From NCBI GenBank assembly GCA_026874595.1, contig CM049314.1, positions 59,125,300 to 59,189,299 of the forward strand: a stretch of DNA of 64,000 nt, read 5' to 3'. The stretch's first letter is position 1. Every line of letters begins with the position of its first letter. Positions 36,821 through 49,936 of the stretch are shown here, in pieces. The translations under genes were made by a program, and so were the position numbers. The notes below the pieces were generated by a model. It saw only the letters and a program-made list of their open reading frames with translations, was not told the origin of the DNA and did not search any database. The stretch comes from Sipunculus nudus. Lineage: Eukaryota > Annelida > Sipuncula > Golfingiida > Sipunculidae.

Positions 36821-39800
36821 TCACGGAAACAGGTAAAACCCTATGAAAGCATTATGCTTTCCCCAGTCGCCGAACAGTCCCGTGTTTGATGATGACACAA
36901 CTCGCAGAGTCTCTCCAGCATTACACTTGATAATTAATGACCGGCTGAGTACATCCACATAGTTGACTGCACCAACCCGACGAAACTCTCCTTGGGGCTG
37001 CGAGTCCTTCATAATTGTAAGCTGAGGTAAAACAAGATTGTTTTATGAAAGGATATTAATTGACATCTGGTTGACGATAAATATAATTATTTGATATAAG
37101 GTTTAAGAATACAAAAAAAGATATGTTATTAACGGGGAGAGAGATTAAAGATTAAAGTTTGATTTATGGGTAATTTCTGGGATATGTTGTCATTTGTTGA
37201 AATTAACGGTAATAAGAAGGAACACTATGACGATGTCCTAGCAGTGACCTATTAAAAATAAGTCGGATTGAGAAAATGACCGCAAGAAGCCCGGTTTGTT
37301 TTATAATAAACTACTTGCCGATCCCATACTATGAAATCTTTTGGTTATAAACGCTCTTAGAGGAGAGATGCGCCTAATATCTGTCATGAGTAACTGCTCT
37401 CAACGTTGTCGATCCGATGGACAATTATGTTTAGATATAGCGATACTCTTGTAGGGTACCGAGGTGACATATTGTTCTTACCAACATTTGCAAATTCCTC
37501 AGTATGTATAAATAAACAAGGTTTGACGTTCTTGTTGCTAAATATTGTCCATGGGGTTCGTTTGGCGGCCACCTTGGTGGCAATCTTAGACTGGATAAAA
37601 TTCTGAATCCAAATAATTTTTGAACTGGACATCATAAATAAGCAAATAAGGGCTTGGAACACTTGCCAGCTTGATAGGTTCTTTATGTTTTTTTTTTACG
37701 CTGAGATTAATGGATTTCTCATTGTTCCAAAACAACCTTTTCTATAATAAGCTGTAACGAAAAAGAATAAGGGTAAGACTTTTGTTAACCATCCATAGTG
37801 TTAGCAATATTGGAGCTCTGATAGGAACTGCTCCAAATAATAATGCATATAATTCCATCGCAGTCCACCTCTTTGGTGGGTTCTGGGATCAGACTGAGAT
37901 AATATCAAGTATGTGAAAATATGAGACAATGGTAATGTAACTGTTCAATCCAGATCGCTGTTTGCAAGTGAATGAAATCCGTCTTAAGGTTCTGTTTTGT
38001 TTTTTAGCCTTTTTCTAACAAAATAGAAAAGAATAAAATAAAAGAAATACTGAGTTTTCTAAAAAAAAATCTACTTTTTCAAACAATTATTAAAGGGTGA
38101 TTTTTTCCGCAAACAAAATATATAGTAAATTTGGTTAAGGGAAATAATAATAATATTAGATTATATATACCTGTACTTCACTATTATAATTTATTCCCAC
38201 ACTGAGATGCACAAAGTACAGGCCCGTTATTGAACAGGTCGCTCTGTTGTTTCCCCAGACTCCTCCTTCGTTTACTTCAACGTGGTCGTATGCAAGAGGG
38301 TCGGCGCTTCCGCTATATGACGCCGTACGATACACAGCCCACGCCAACTGGTCACTGCGAAGAGTACTATAGAGAAATCCACTGAATGTCGTTAGACAGC
38401 CACTGTCCGAGTAACCGTTATAGTCCGAGTATATATAGACTTGGTCATTTTCAAATAGATTGATCATAACAGATCTTCCATAAAAGTCAATGGTGTATGG
38501 TGATGGACGTTGACGTTGCGCGTATAAAACGCTATTTCCATTGACGTAAAGATATAGTACACCCGTTTGGGAAAGAGGAATTCCAGTAGAGAAGCTAAGG
38601 AAATATACTCCACTTATTGGTGCGGTGAACACATTGTTAGCAATGTTCCAGCCGTTCCCAACATTTGCCCAAACCCGGTCAAATGAAATTTTACCAGTCC
38701 CATGCGATGTTGTCCTGGCAACGCCGAAGCCCACCAACACTCCCATATGCTCGGACAGAGACACTGCTCCCCAAGATGTTAGCTTTCCCAGTGCTGTACT
38801 GACAAGGCTTGTACTGTCGCTTCTAATGTGCAGTTCCTCATGTTGACTGAAGAAAGATATAATGTCAAGGCCAAAAGTGTCCGCCATGGCTCCGTATACT
38901 CCACCCCGGTATACTGACGTCATGATTGAGTCGTCTCTTTGTAGACTCATATTCGTCGTTCCGCCCGCGCCGGGATGGCCAGCGGAGAAAGTCACAAGAT
39001 AAAGTCCCCAGGTCTGAATGTGTAGCCGCCATGTTTCCTGATCTAGTGCCCCACCATTGTTGACGTAAATGGCATCAAAGGGTAATGGGTTTTGGTGCCC
39101 ACTGACGTTACCATTATTGGCCGCAAACGATGCCTGGTCTTGAATATCGGACAAAAAATAAAATGATAAACATTCATTTAATTTTTACCTATTTTAAACA
39201 CACTATCAATAAAAATAATTAAATTCTAAACACTTCATAGTCTTCATAAAACCCTATAAATTATTTATACAATTTATTATATGTATATGTTCCGTGTTTC
39301 TTTTAAAAACTGAGTGTCTGTAATCTAAAGTTATGGAAAGTGAAAAAAGCACAAAAATTGTCAGAAATTCGAAACTTCCACATTCTGAATGTCTTCGGCA
39401 TCTGATATATTTATACCTATAAATTCACACATTTGTATGTGTGTGTTTGTGTGTGAGGGTGTGTGTGTATAAAGAGGAAAAGTGACGCCTTTCAGATAAT
39501 TGTAAAATTGAACGCGACTTACCTGTAAGTTGAAGTTCTATAGGGATTCTATCTCACCATCACACTGGAACGGAGGATTCACGTGAGAGACACTACATTT
39601 CCAGCTTCTATCATGTTTGAACGTTTGAATGGCCTCAAGACATAAAAGGGGTTGGGAATTCAATAAATCTTTCCACATGGGTGGGACGTGAATGTATACA
39701 ATTACACAATATAACAACAGTACAACAGTAAATCAATAAAACAAGTAAAACAAGTATATAAATAAAGTGTACATTACCTGGATACCACCACTGTCACAGC

Positions 39801-42800
39801 GACAACAAGTCTTTTATAACGTACAACCAAGAAGAACAGTTCACACAAATCTTCTCAGAGAATAACAGTCCAGTTCATTCACAAAATCATTCTGCTGTAA
39901 TCCAAAGTGAAATCCTTGCAGTCATCCGAAATGCAAACTGAAGACCATATAAAATCCATCACAAATTTAGAAGAAAAGCTGTAACTATCGCAATTATAGG
40001 TGATGGTCCATTCTTCTGTGTCCGCTGGAATATTCTCTGACCTCTCTCCCCTCGGCTCTAAAACACAGCCCCTATATGCAGCTTCTCATCTCAAGCCGAG
40101 AACTTTTCATTTCCTGAACAGTCTAAACAACAATACATAATACACAGTACACACGCGTTACATGAAACATATTGAACAAGAATGCTATGCCTCCACATGT
40201 CAGGGTTCACACGTGAGCCGGCCCGGCTCGACCAGGCGATGCTGTCATGGCAACGAGCTATGCTTGCTACACGTACCAAATGTCAATAACACATGAAACA
40301 TCCCTGCACACAGACATCTGTAACAATGAAATGATATCAGTAAGCTAAAATTGAATTTCAGAAATTCAGATAAATCGTAATTAAAACAGCTTCACTTATC
40401 CAAATGAGTGTTCAAAAACGTCTTTTAAAAAAAAGTCAGAGCTTGTAATTCGTTTATTATGTAATATGTCAAATGCATGTGCATAATTCAAACCTGCGCT
40501 TCTCATTATTTCATCCATTGTAGAGAGATTTTGTAAGCCGCAGAGGTAGCGGCTGCTCTGGTGCTGTGTGGCTACATGGAAATATTTCACAACACACATC
40601 AGACTGTAAAATTCTAAAAAGTTTGTATGATGATTCGGTCTACTGGTTTTTAACAGTTTTTTGATAATAAAAACACAGGAACAGCGTGTCAGAACCATAC
40701 CCGACACTGAAAATACATGCAGAGTCTGCACTCTTGACCAGACAATAAATCTAACAACAAAGAAGTTTAAGGGTTAGTGATTTTAAACTAATGTCCTTCA
40801 AAGCTGTCCCTTTCAGTTACTTTAAAAAAAAAATGCTAATATCCCCTGTAATCCACATTACGTGGCAGTGATGAACGCAAATTCAATTGTTCCTCTCATG
40901 ATCCTTGGCATATCAGGGTGATCACCAAAGTTGAAACCATGCAGGACAATGGCAGCAGAATGAGAAGACCTACCAGTATTTACACCACCCTATCCAACAC
41001 CCGAATTAAAGAAAGTCAAAAGAAAATCTAAAGCCTGTGATACAGATGGAAAAATAGCATTTGTAGTTTTTCAAGACAGCAAACCTGCCATTTCCTGAGG
41101 TATGGCTCATAATGTTTGTTGGAAATATGTGCCTATGGATACATGAGGACATTTTTAACCTGTCCCGGAATTCCCTGTGCACGTAATGGTTCCTGATAAG
41201 TGACACACCAAAGAGTCTAGCTTGCACCACATGGGATGTTCCCGACCCTGGTGACCAGTTACAACAATTAAAGCTTTCTCTTAGTTCTGTGTTAATTGTT
41301 GACAATTGGAAAGACACTGAAAGGAGAAAATATCTGCCAAAAACGTGTAACTGTGTAATGAACGTCAATTCAAGCTAAAGATTTTGGTCTCCAAGGTACA
41401 AATTTTATCTGTTTGTTCAGTCTTGAAGCAAGAGGTGAATGTTAGCTGTAAAATAAAATTGAATCTTAATTTTTTTCGGAAGATTTCTGGATTTAACATC
41501 CACTCTGTTCTAGTTATGTATTGGACCTGTGATTTGTGATAAGCGGTCATCTGTGACATTTGACACCCTATAGGACATTTGTAGCACTCCGATGTATATC
41601 CTCTGTATTTCCCATTAAATTACCATATAGAACCTGCCACTGCAATGACTGCATCGCCCTGAAGTGAGAAGCTGAATCCCATCTGTTTAATGTATGTTAC
41701 CGCAGTCATGTTGTTCACCTGATGTGCAAATCTCTCATGTGATGGCAGAGAGACTGGAGACATAACAAGCAAGCTTAATAAATTGATGCTGAAAGAGTCA
41801 AGCTCAACAGCTGACCATGCAGGAACCCCCTGCGGTTTTATCAGGGCACATCCTGCACCCCAAGGCTGTGCCAAATGCATCAGTATTAAATGACCAGACT
41901 TTCAACTTTCTCTGAGGTCAATGATAGAGTAATTTCCTAGAATATAACATAAAATCCAAGAAGTCAACATTCAAATGGACAATGCATATTTTTTTTTCTA
42001 GACGAAAAACAATCCAGTAATTTTAACCGTTTCAGTAACACTGTTTACACATTATTGCAATGTGTCACCTTGTAAATAGCAATCATATCATAGTAATAAC
42101 AGTCTGAGATCCTGAACTGCTTAAAGTAAACAGGTTTAAGGGTTTTGAAAACACTCAAGAGACACTGGATAACCCATTTGCAAAACATACCTATTTATAA
42201 TATTTCCCTTTCCATTCAAAATTCATGTATTTTTTATGTATTTCACGAAATGGTATTGAATAGGATGCATCTTTTAAAACAACTGAAGCCATAAAAAAGT
42301 TTTGTTCATCCTGCGCATGACATCAGTGAGAGATTCCAATGTGAATGATTATAAACAGTTCTGTTCAGATGAAGAGGTTCAGAATAAGTCTGTGAGAAAA
42401 CATTAGAATGATCTCATCTGCCTCATGATTGCATTCAACAATGACTCACTTGTTCAGTAATTTGGCTATTTCAGTGTCAATTATGTTACATTTCTCTAAG
42501 CTGAAAGGCAGAAATTAGATATTCTACTTTGAGCTGGATGGTCTATAAACTCAATCTTGTATTCACTCAAAAATTGTTATAACTGAGAGTCAGATGTGAA
42601 ATTATTCCACTCATTTATGTTTTGTTTAAATGACCACCAGAAATAACTATCATATTCAGTATTTGATAAGGGCTCAGTAAACCATTTTCTCACCTCATTT
42701 AGAGAATCGCATGGACTGGCCTTTGCATAATCAGTATTTGATAAAGACTCCGTAAACAATTTTTTCACCTTATTTGGAGACTCACATGCGCTGGCTTCTG

Positions 42801-44347
42801 TTGGGAGTGTACCCCCCCCCCCCCCCCCCCCCCTTTCTGAATGTAGTTGCTTGCAGCTGATGGGTTGGAGGGAACCGCTGCTGCGGGGGTAACGTGTTAT
42901 TTGGGGTTTTCCAGCATCTTTCCAAGAAGACTGGTCTGTTTAATATCCTTCTGTGTAGCATCTATGTTGTCACCAAAAAGATATTTAGTCACTGGTATAT
43001 TGGTGAACCAAACATGGTAGTATTTAATGCTCCATGCATACAAGTTCTCTGCTTTTCAGGGAGAGCTCATATGATGCATGTCCAATCAGAGCAACCGCAT
43101 CCGGTAGCTTTTACAGCATCCTTTTGATTTATCATCCCTGATTACCCAAGGTTGCACAGAAAACATCTGATACTTGTGCTTTTGCAAAAGGTGGTATTAG
43201 TAAGGGCTTTTTGAATATGTGCCATGCGTTTATCTTAATTTCTCTAAAGAACGCTGCCATTCCTCAACATTCATACGAGGCACAATGGTTTTGTCATTGA
43301 TTTTTGGTCTGGCATAACTGTTCCATCAGTAGTTCTCCTGACAAAGGTTGGAGAACTTTTTATTGTAAACCTTTGCCAGTTTTGGCAAATGTTGGACCCA
43401 CACAGATCCTCATCATCCAGATCATAAGTAACAGATTCTAGTATGTCATCCGATGCACCACCACCTTGAGAACTTCCTGCTTCAATAACATCATCACGAT
43501 TACGCAGGAGAACACTGATGTCATCATAATCATCATCATAATTATCAACATCAGCAAAACCACTTCAACTTCAGACAAGGATTTTCCTTGTTCTTCAGGA
43601 AAAAGGCAAAAGCTTGACACCCCCTTAGTATGGGCGTGGCAGTATAAATGGATGTGGACTCTAATAACGTGTACTCAGGAGCTGAGCCAGCAGTAGAATG
43701 AGAGGAGCTGGAAATGCAGTGTCTCTCACGTGTTTCGAAGTGACAGTGATTGATGGTGAGATAGAAACTAACTTATTCATCATCTGCTTCTGTGGCTAAG
43801 GGGTAGAGCATATAACTCAAAGCCGAGAGCGTGTGAGTTCGAATTTCAGCCGAGGCGTAAAGGTTTTTTTCAATCGGCCTAACCCAGAGGAGCGCTTGCA
43901 GGCTTAATGGGAAGGTTGTGATCACGGCCTTGTTTCGCTCACAAAACGAGTGCACATTTCAGGTGTTCGTCGGTGTTATGACTTAGGACCGGTAACGATT
44001 ACACACCCAAGGCCCGCCGATGGAATGGTCACCAGTTCTGGTTAATTCAATTATATAAAATGAAAGGAGGCATGTGATACTTAAAATATTACATATGTAA
44101 AATCTTATTTTGTCGTCTGAAAACAGAATTGATTTCTGCAGATGTACAGATCCTTCATTAAGCCATCATGAAGGAAATTATCACAAACAAAAAATTATTT
44201 CGGAAAACTAAATGATTTTGGTGTGATAATAAGTTAATACACCTGAAAGGCGTCACTATCTGAAATTAAATAAATTGATTAATAAACATAATTTTAAATA
44301 TGACCTACCGGCAGTAACTGGCGTTTCCCCAACAGAGAGTAACAGAA
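36821..44347 (-). CDS. Secreted protein with three tandem C1q-like domains, copy 2 (first exon not found)
   Basis: Exons found: 44347-44309 (39 nt; LLLSVGETPVTA, end of a signal peptide, ends with one base of a split codon), 39138-38171 (968 nt, completes GAC=Asp then QASF) and 37021-36821 (66 codons plus TGA). Sites: acceptors TTTTGCAG, ATTCAAG, TACCTCAG; donors GTAGGT, GTATAT. AATAAA lies about 30 nt after the stop (36787-36792 complement). About 400 aa without the first exon. Three C1q-like beta-jelly-roll domains follow each other: the first from QASFAANNGN, the second around VFTAPISGVYFLSF, the third from AWAVYRTASYSG to the C-terminus AFIGFYLFP, split by the last intron. There is no collagen region. 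C1q-domain proteins of bivalves are secreted lectin-like defence molecules; the ligand is unknown. Intron 1 (5.2 kb) hosts a DIRS-like element, a SINE and an LTR. The ATG exon should lie above 44350. Confidence 0.8.
39696..40325 (-). repeat. Truncated LTR of the Gmr1-type family, nested in the DIRS-like element
   Basis: On the minus strand it starts TGTTACAGATGTC and continues through the GTGAACCCTGACATG block and the CAGTGGTGGTATCCAGG block of the 5' LTR at 26980. It breaks off about 180 bp before the LTR end. Confidence 0.75.
40390..41120 (-). pseudogene. DIRS-like tyrosine recombinase remnant
   Basis: Fragments in order: ALDFLLTFFNSGVG, GVNTGRSSHSAAI, NFGDHPDMPRIMRG, then RVQTLHVFSVSGMV with the catalytic Arg position, KKLLKTSRPNHHTNFLEF and IMRSAGLNYAHAF. 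The terminal H-x2-R...Y box is eroded. Stops and frame changes separate the pieces. Confidence 0.65.
41365..41880 (-). pseudogene. DIRS-like RNase H remnant
   Basis: QPWGAGCALIKPQG, NNMTAVTYIKQMG and DAVIAVAGSIW match the RNase H of DIRS elements (DNTTAVAYI-x-MGG pattern). TEWMLNPEIF follows at about 41500, matching the segment between RNase H and recombinase. Confidence 0.6.
42440..42795 (-). pseudogene. DIRS-like reverse transcriptase N-terminal remnant
   Basis: INEWNNFTSDSQL then LSEYKIEFIDHPAQ fits the start of DIRS RT (W-x2-ITSD then GYKIEF). Just before it is a 75 bp tandem duplication encoding FTESLSNTDYAK and FTEPLSNTEYDS. The polymerase palm is not recognisable downstream. Confidence 0.5.
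42800..43600 (-). pseudogene. DIRS-like gag (ORF1) remnant
   Basis: An acidic stretch (DNYDDDYDDISVLLRNRDD), then ICQNWQRFTIKSSPTFVRRT, then GHASYELSLKSREL and ATQKDIKQTSLLGKMLENPK, read over several frames and stops. It resembles the ORF1 proteins of DIRS elements in invertebrates. Confidence 0.55.
43783..43965 (+). repeat. tRNA-derived SINE
   Basis: The A-box-like GGCTAAGGGGTAGAGC is followed by the B-box-like GTGAGTTCGAATTTC. The body CAGCCGAGGCG ... GCGCTTGCAGGCTTAATGG is shared with the copy at 26229-26409. It abuts the end of the DIRS-like element. Confidence 0.65.
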
Positions 44348-44601
44348 CTGCAAAAGAGAATAAATGTTTGTATTTTGTTTTGTGTTCGTATTTTGTCTCC
44401 TATTGATTTAAGAGCTAAACTGAATAAAGTTACTGTTGACTGTGATGCAGACAATAACTTTAACGCCCAGAGCTGTCCTTTTGAACTTCAAAAGGTAAAG
44501 TAGAAGAATACCTCACTCTATGTAGGTAACATAAACACTTGCAATATTATGTGTATTTCTAACGTTGTTTCTGTATTTATGCTGAAAACAACAGGTACAT
44601 T

Positions 44602-44825
44602 TTTTAGCTCAGCTGAATGAAAGTCACTGAGCTATAGCGATCACCCTTTGTCCGGCGTCCAACCGTCTTTCCGTAAGTCCGTCTGTCCGTCCGTTAACCA
44701 GGCATAATTCAAAATCTCTGGTCCTGGAATCTTCTAACCTGACATCCAGAGAGGTCCATAGAAAAACTCCGTGGAAACCCGAAATTAGATCTCTGTTACC
44801 CATATTCTTTGAGCTATGGGGCTCC
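44602..44825 (+). repeat. CAGCTGAGC repeat family, copy 3 (5' part)
   Basis: TTTAGCTCAGCTGA, then GTCCGTCTGTCCGTCCGTTAA and GAGAGGTCCATAGAAA, collinear with copy 1. It breaks at a poly-C run. Confidence 0.6.
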
Positions 44826-45589
44826 GAAGAACCCCCCCCCCCCAGAATAATGGAAAATTTTATACAAAAGCTCAAGTATCTGAACAACTAATGCATTGAT
44901 CACCATGATTCTTTGCATGCTTACCCGTACAAAAGTTCAGCATATGCTGCTTTTGGAGCAGCTGCCGTGTTTGTGCTATTGTTGTACTCATATTATGCTG
45001 ACAACTGGAGATAGACGGTGCGATAAAATGAAATTCTTTAGTAAGTTGCCATGGACAGCAGATGTAGGAGATCTAAAGGCCTACGCTGAAGGTATGCTGA
45101 AAGCAACACTGTATTAACGTTGCCCTGTACCCCCTCAAAGTCACACCCACCATTTTTTTCTTCTTATTTTGAAATTTTTCATACATGTACCAGTCATTTT
45201 TAGTGACACATGGACACTGGCATTATATAAAAAGATCACTCTCACTCAGTTGCAAAATAAGAAATGAGAGAAGGTAAAGTTGTCTCATATTGTTAATCAT
45301 TCTTGGGCTGATTCTGGGATAATGGTATATTTGTCGGGGAATTAGCCCACACACTGAAACAGAATTCAGCGTGATAATGCAAGTACGAAATGGGCCCATC
45401 AACTGATAAGTACCTGCATCGCGTGGCCCGCCCGGTTAAAACACATTGTATTACAAAATTTAGGCCAACATGCACATGTGAGGCCGTGGCTACACAAGGC
45501 ACTTGACACCTACATGATCAGCAGAACATTGCCCGACCCCGCTTAAAGCTGCTGTGTATTGCTTCGAAAGATACCCCACCTTTAAGTCA

Positions 45590-45901
45590 GTGCGCATGCG
45601 CATAAGCTGGTTACCGCGGGCACCCGGTAAAAGTAAAACGATGCGTGTTGCCTGACATACCCTTCATTACGGACGTTAAATACAGGCTTCTCTCTGACAA
45701 CATAACAACAACAAGGCAAAATAGTATTTATTAAGGGAATAAGAACCCATTTTCTGTTATTTGCGTGTACTAGTCATTTTGTGGATTCACATCTGGCAAG
45801 AAGCGGTATCCTGGCTTTGACTCACAGCTGTGGTCAGGGAAGCTGTCACCTGGGCTCAGGATCGTCTGGTCAGCGTCTGCAATCATGTGGCTATCGTGAA
45901 A
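45590..45901 (+). pseudogene. Exon-like sequence in the left arm
   Basis: FITDVKYRLLSDNITTTRQN is open to a stop caused by a small indel. Downstream sequence and the donor AAA|GTGAGT (45902) are conserved in the other arm. A palindromic TGCGCATGCGCA (NRF-1-like) lies at 45591-45602. Product not recognised. Confidence 0.35.
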
Positions 45902-46117
45902 GTGAGTAGTATAGCAAGTAAAACTTCCAGCACGGTATTCATATGAAAATCACGTTATCCTATCTGATTTATTTTAAATTTAACGTTAGAATTATGAAAT
46001 ATAGCGGACTGTAGAAGCGGCAGTTGGGCGATAATACGTGGATTTATTATTGTTTATTATTATATTTTTTTATATTGGGGGTTTGCAAAGTTCCGTCAGG
46101 TTTATTGCAGATACCAA

Positions 46118-48707
46118 ACAAGGGACCTATGGGTCACGACGCTCAGCTGTTATATATGATAAAAAAATATTATTTAGAAATGAGGCACATGCTGGTTTTG
46201 TGTGGTAATAAATATAAGCTGTATTATGAGTTGTTGTTGTTTAGCTTATGTATGATTTTGATAGTACCTTTGGAGACAGGGAAGAGGATTGATTTCATGT
46301 ATTTTATTAACAAATGGAGTACTATTGTCACACAGATTTTGACTTGGCCATATAACTTATAAGCAGAACATATAATATAAGAGTTTAACTATTTATTAAA
46401 AAAAATACAAATATTGTCCCAAATATAATTTTTATTAAAAATAATAAGAGAATCATATGATTTTTTAAAATGAAATATAACTGATATGATTATTAAAATA
46501 ATATTAAAGAATATATTCATGAATGCATTCATGAATACATTTTGAAAGTATTTGCATGAGTATTCATATATTTTCATTTTTACCTGAATTCCCATTCTTT
46601 ATGCAAGAAATTTTATAATGGAGTACAAAATCATATTCGTATTTAAATACAATTACAAAGTATTTGCACCATGTCTGGAATTTATTCAGTTTTCACCAAA
46701 CAATGATGTTGAGAATCCAGAATATACAAAATTCACACATTTAAATAATGATCATAAGTACCTGGTTTTATGGCTTTTATTTATATTAAAAAATAACTGT
46801 AAAAAATTCATTTTGGACTAATTTCACATCATTGTACACACTAGACACAGCAGGAATCTAGATTAATATTACCAACTGCATCTTTGTCTAATTTCCTTCA
46901 TATGATCCCTAATGATTAGTAATGAATAATATGATTTACTTCTTTATCATTAAAATTGAACTGAAAAATGCCACAGGTGACTGCATGGTGCTATTTGGAA
47001 TATGTGACATTCTACCCATCGATACAAGATTCTTATATCATCAGTAACTGCAAGTTAATTTCCTTTTATTATAAACTAACAAATTCCTTTTCTATTTTTC
47101 TTTAATTTGTTATTAAAAACCAATAAAAATTTATTAATTTATTGTTTTTTGTTATGTTCTTGGTTAAAACTACTAGATGAGTTGGGTTGGACACCTGGAT
47201 CAACTGTGGCTTGCCATAAGCTGCCTGGATTCCATGTATGCCTCGCCTCAAGCGTGCATAATTTGATGAAAGGTCAACAAGGTCAACATACAGGTGACTC
47301 AAGAGGGGTTGGAGAGAGCCAAAGTCTGACAGGGTCTCATAAAAAACATTAATAAAAGCTACAATTTTTGGCCAATTTCTTTTTAGCTTTCTAAACTAAA
47401 AAGCTGAAATGCTTATGTGTGCATGATATGAAAATTATATCAACAGTGCTCACGGGAAACAAACGTGCCATGGTCACAGTTGGGCAAAATTTAAGTAACT
47501 AATTTTATATTTATACTAAATAAAATTTGAAAAATTCAGAACTAATTTTGGGTATTCAATTGAATCTTGATTAAATAATGTTACATCCCTGACAAAAAAA
47601 TCTCTAGCTTCAGCAATGCTCTTGTTAAGGGAGTAAATATATTTCTTGATTTTTTACAAAGTGCATTATGTTTGGGCCCATAACTTAAAACAATTACACA
47701 ATACTGACATCATTCTGGCATGTGCATAGAGAATGAAAAATATGTATATTATTTATGATTAAAGTCAGATCAGTGGTTTTGATATTAGGCAGTCTTGAAG
47801 TGTAACAATGGGTTTTTAATGGAAAAATGAAGTTTTTCATTAATATCTCGAATGTCCTAGTGACCAAATTCTTGGCATGGTAGGGCATTTTGGAGACATC
47901 TAACTGTATGCCGAATTTAAGGAACTTAGAGCTGAAGCTGGGGAGCTGAGCTCTTGCAAACTGCATAACACTAGCTTGATGTAAACAATATGTTACATGG
48001 TGCTTGAAAACTTGATTAAAATCTACAGTTTTTGATCAACTGGTTTCAAATTTTTTGTGTTAACAGTTGAAATGCTAACAAAAACATGCTGTGAAAATTA
48101 AATCCACAGTACCTACAGGAAAAAAACGTGCCATGGTCAAAGTTGGGCAAAATTTAAGGTACCAATTTTTTATTTTTATTAATATTTTAAAAAATTTAAA
48201 AGATTTTCATCTAATTTTGGGTATACAATTTAATTTTGATTAATTTAAGTTATATTACTGGAAAAAAGGTCCATAGCATTAACATTTTTTGTGTTAAGTG
48301 ATCAAATATCTTTTCTGATTTTTTACAAAATGCATTGTGTTTGGCCCCATAACTTTTTTAAATTAAATAATACAGACATAATTTCAACATGGTAAATATG
48401 AGGTAAAACGGATGAGTGGTTTTGATATTAGGCAGTCCTGAAGTGTGAAATAGGTTTTTAATAAAAAATTGAGGTTTTTCCTTAATTTCTCAAAGGAACG
48501 AAGTTGCAAAGACCCAGTTTTCGGCTTGGTAGGAGATCTTGGGGACATCTAACATTATGCCGAATTTTGGATTCCTAGGTCTCACGGTTTCAAAACGTGC
48601 CACATCTACGGATGGACGGATGGACGGACGGACGGACGGACAGACGGACGGACGACGGACAATGGACCACGACTATAGCTCAGATGACTTATAGTCAGCT
48701 GAGCTAA
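46118..48707 (-). repeat. CAGCTGAGC repeat family, 2.6 kb copy with internal duplication
   Basis: ACAAGGGACCTATGGGTCAC at one end and GTCAGCTGAGCTAA at the other. It contains two diverged tandem units of about 650 bp (about 47345-47990 and 48000-48600; shared ACGTGCCATGGTCA and TTGGGCAAAATTTAA). A GGAC/GGAT minisatellite lies at 48609-48660. It interrupts the left arm of the 12 kb inverted element. No long ORF. Confidence 0.6.
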
Positions 48708-49936
48708 TAACTGCAAATGTGTCAAACAATACAATAAATATTAATTACTCCAAATTTATTTGCACTGTTGATCATTTTATCCCAACTGATGGATCAAGTT
48801 TTTAGAACAGGACGTGCCTAATACTATAAGAATAAAGTAATAGTATACTAATACTAATAGACTTTTCCCATAAATAATATTTCATTTGTATGAAACCAAT
48901 TTTTTCTAGTATTATTGTATAATTTAACTTAATTGCATAAATTTTTAGAAAAAACTGTTTATTGACTACATCATGTTTATAACATACAAATGATATTTCA
49001 TGTTCATTAGACATTATGAATCGCTAATTCTACTAATATAAATGTGTGTTTGCATGTATGTGTGCTTACCACGAACCACTTCTAAAAGTTGTGGTGAGAA
49101 AATATCTAAAATTATACATATTTTTGTGTTTGTTTCAGTTTATAAATATTATTTATATTTGAAAGAAAATATATTATAATATTGTATACTAGTATATATA
49201 TTATATTTCAACTTTTATGGGTTTTTTATACAGTAGGGTCTGTCATACATAAATTTTATATAGCGCCAACCAATATAGAAAGTATCAAACCATTGTAATT
49301 TTTTTCAGTTTGTTGCACTAAATATTTCATGTTTCTGTCTCCATTCCTATTCATAGGTGCCAACTGTGCAAGGAATATCCAACTGAATTGTTTACCAAGA
49401 GAAATATGGTTCTTCCTAACATATATAGTAAGTTTGTAATGTTTGTATATATGTTTGTACAATTGTGTATTTCATGCAGATCCAAAGGATGACAGCATAA
49501 GAAGCAATAAAGGTGGACTAATCTTGTCACCTATACCTGTTGTCTTGAGAGCAGCTTGTTACAACAACAGTGGCAGTGTGAACTGACATGTATACCCTGA
49601 CAGGTAAGAACTCCTGGCATAGGCACAGGAAGCAACCACACTTGCACGGTGGGGCACTAATATTAGTTTATTTTTTATATTATATATGAAATTTACATAC
49701 ATAATCTGAATATTCATATGCATTGGCAATGTACTGTTAGTCCTGTAAATGAAAGTTACTGGTAATAAGCTGAGACTGTTCCTTGAATTCTCTCTCCCAA
49801 ATTGTGGTTAATATTTAAAATCTGCTGTCTGATCACTCTGATGGCAGAAATTTGACGCATATTTTGCCAAATATACAAGGAAAACCTTCTTTTGAAGTCA
49901 GTAACTCTTTACAATTTTAAAAATATCTAAGTTGAG

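Larger units (their letters stand above)
39547..43766 (-). mobile_element. DIRS-like tyrosine-recombinase retroelement (decayed) in C1q intron 1
   Basis: Inverted termini: TTCTATCTCACCATCA at 39547-39562 and its complement at 43751-43766, with similarity reaching about 70 bp inward (shared CACGTGAGAGACACT). The minus strand holds, in order, gag-, RT-, RNase H- and recombinase-like fragments typical of DIRS elements. Inverted ends plus a tyrosine recombinase and no integrase support the assignment. Most of the RT is missing. Confidence 0.7.

Noticed and set aside
46389-46821. Lys/Ile/Phe-rich ORFs
   Set aside because: Composition of AT-rich DNA; no homology recognised and inside a repeat.
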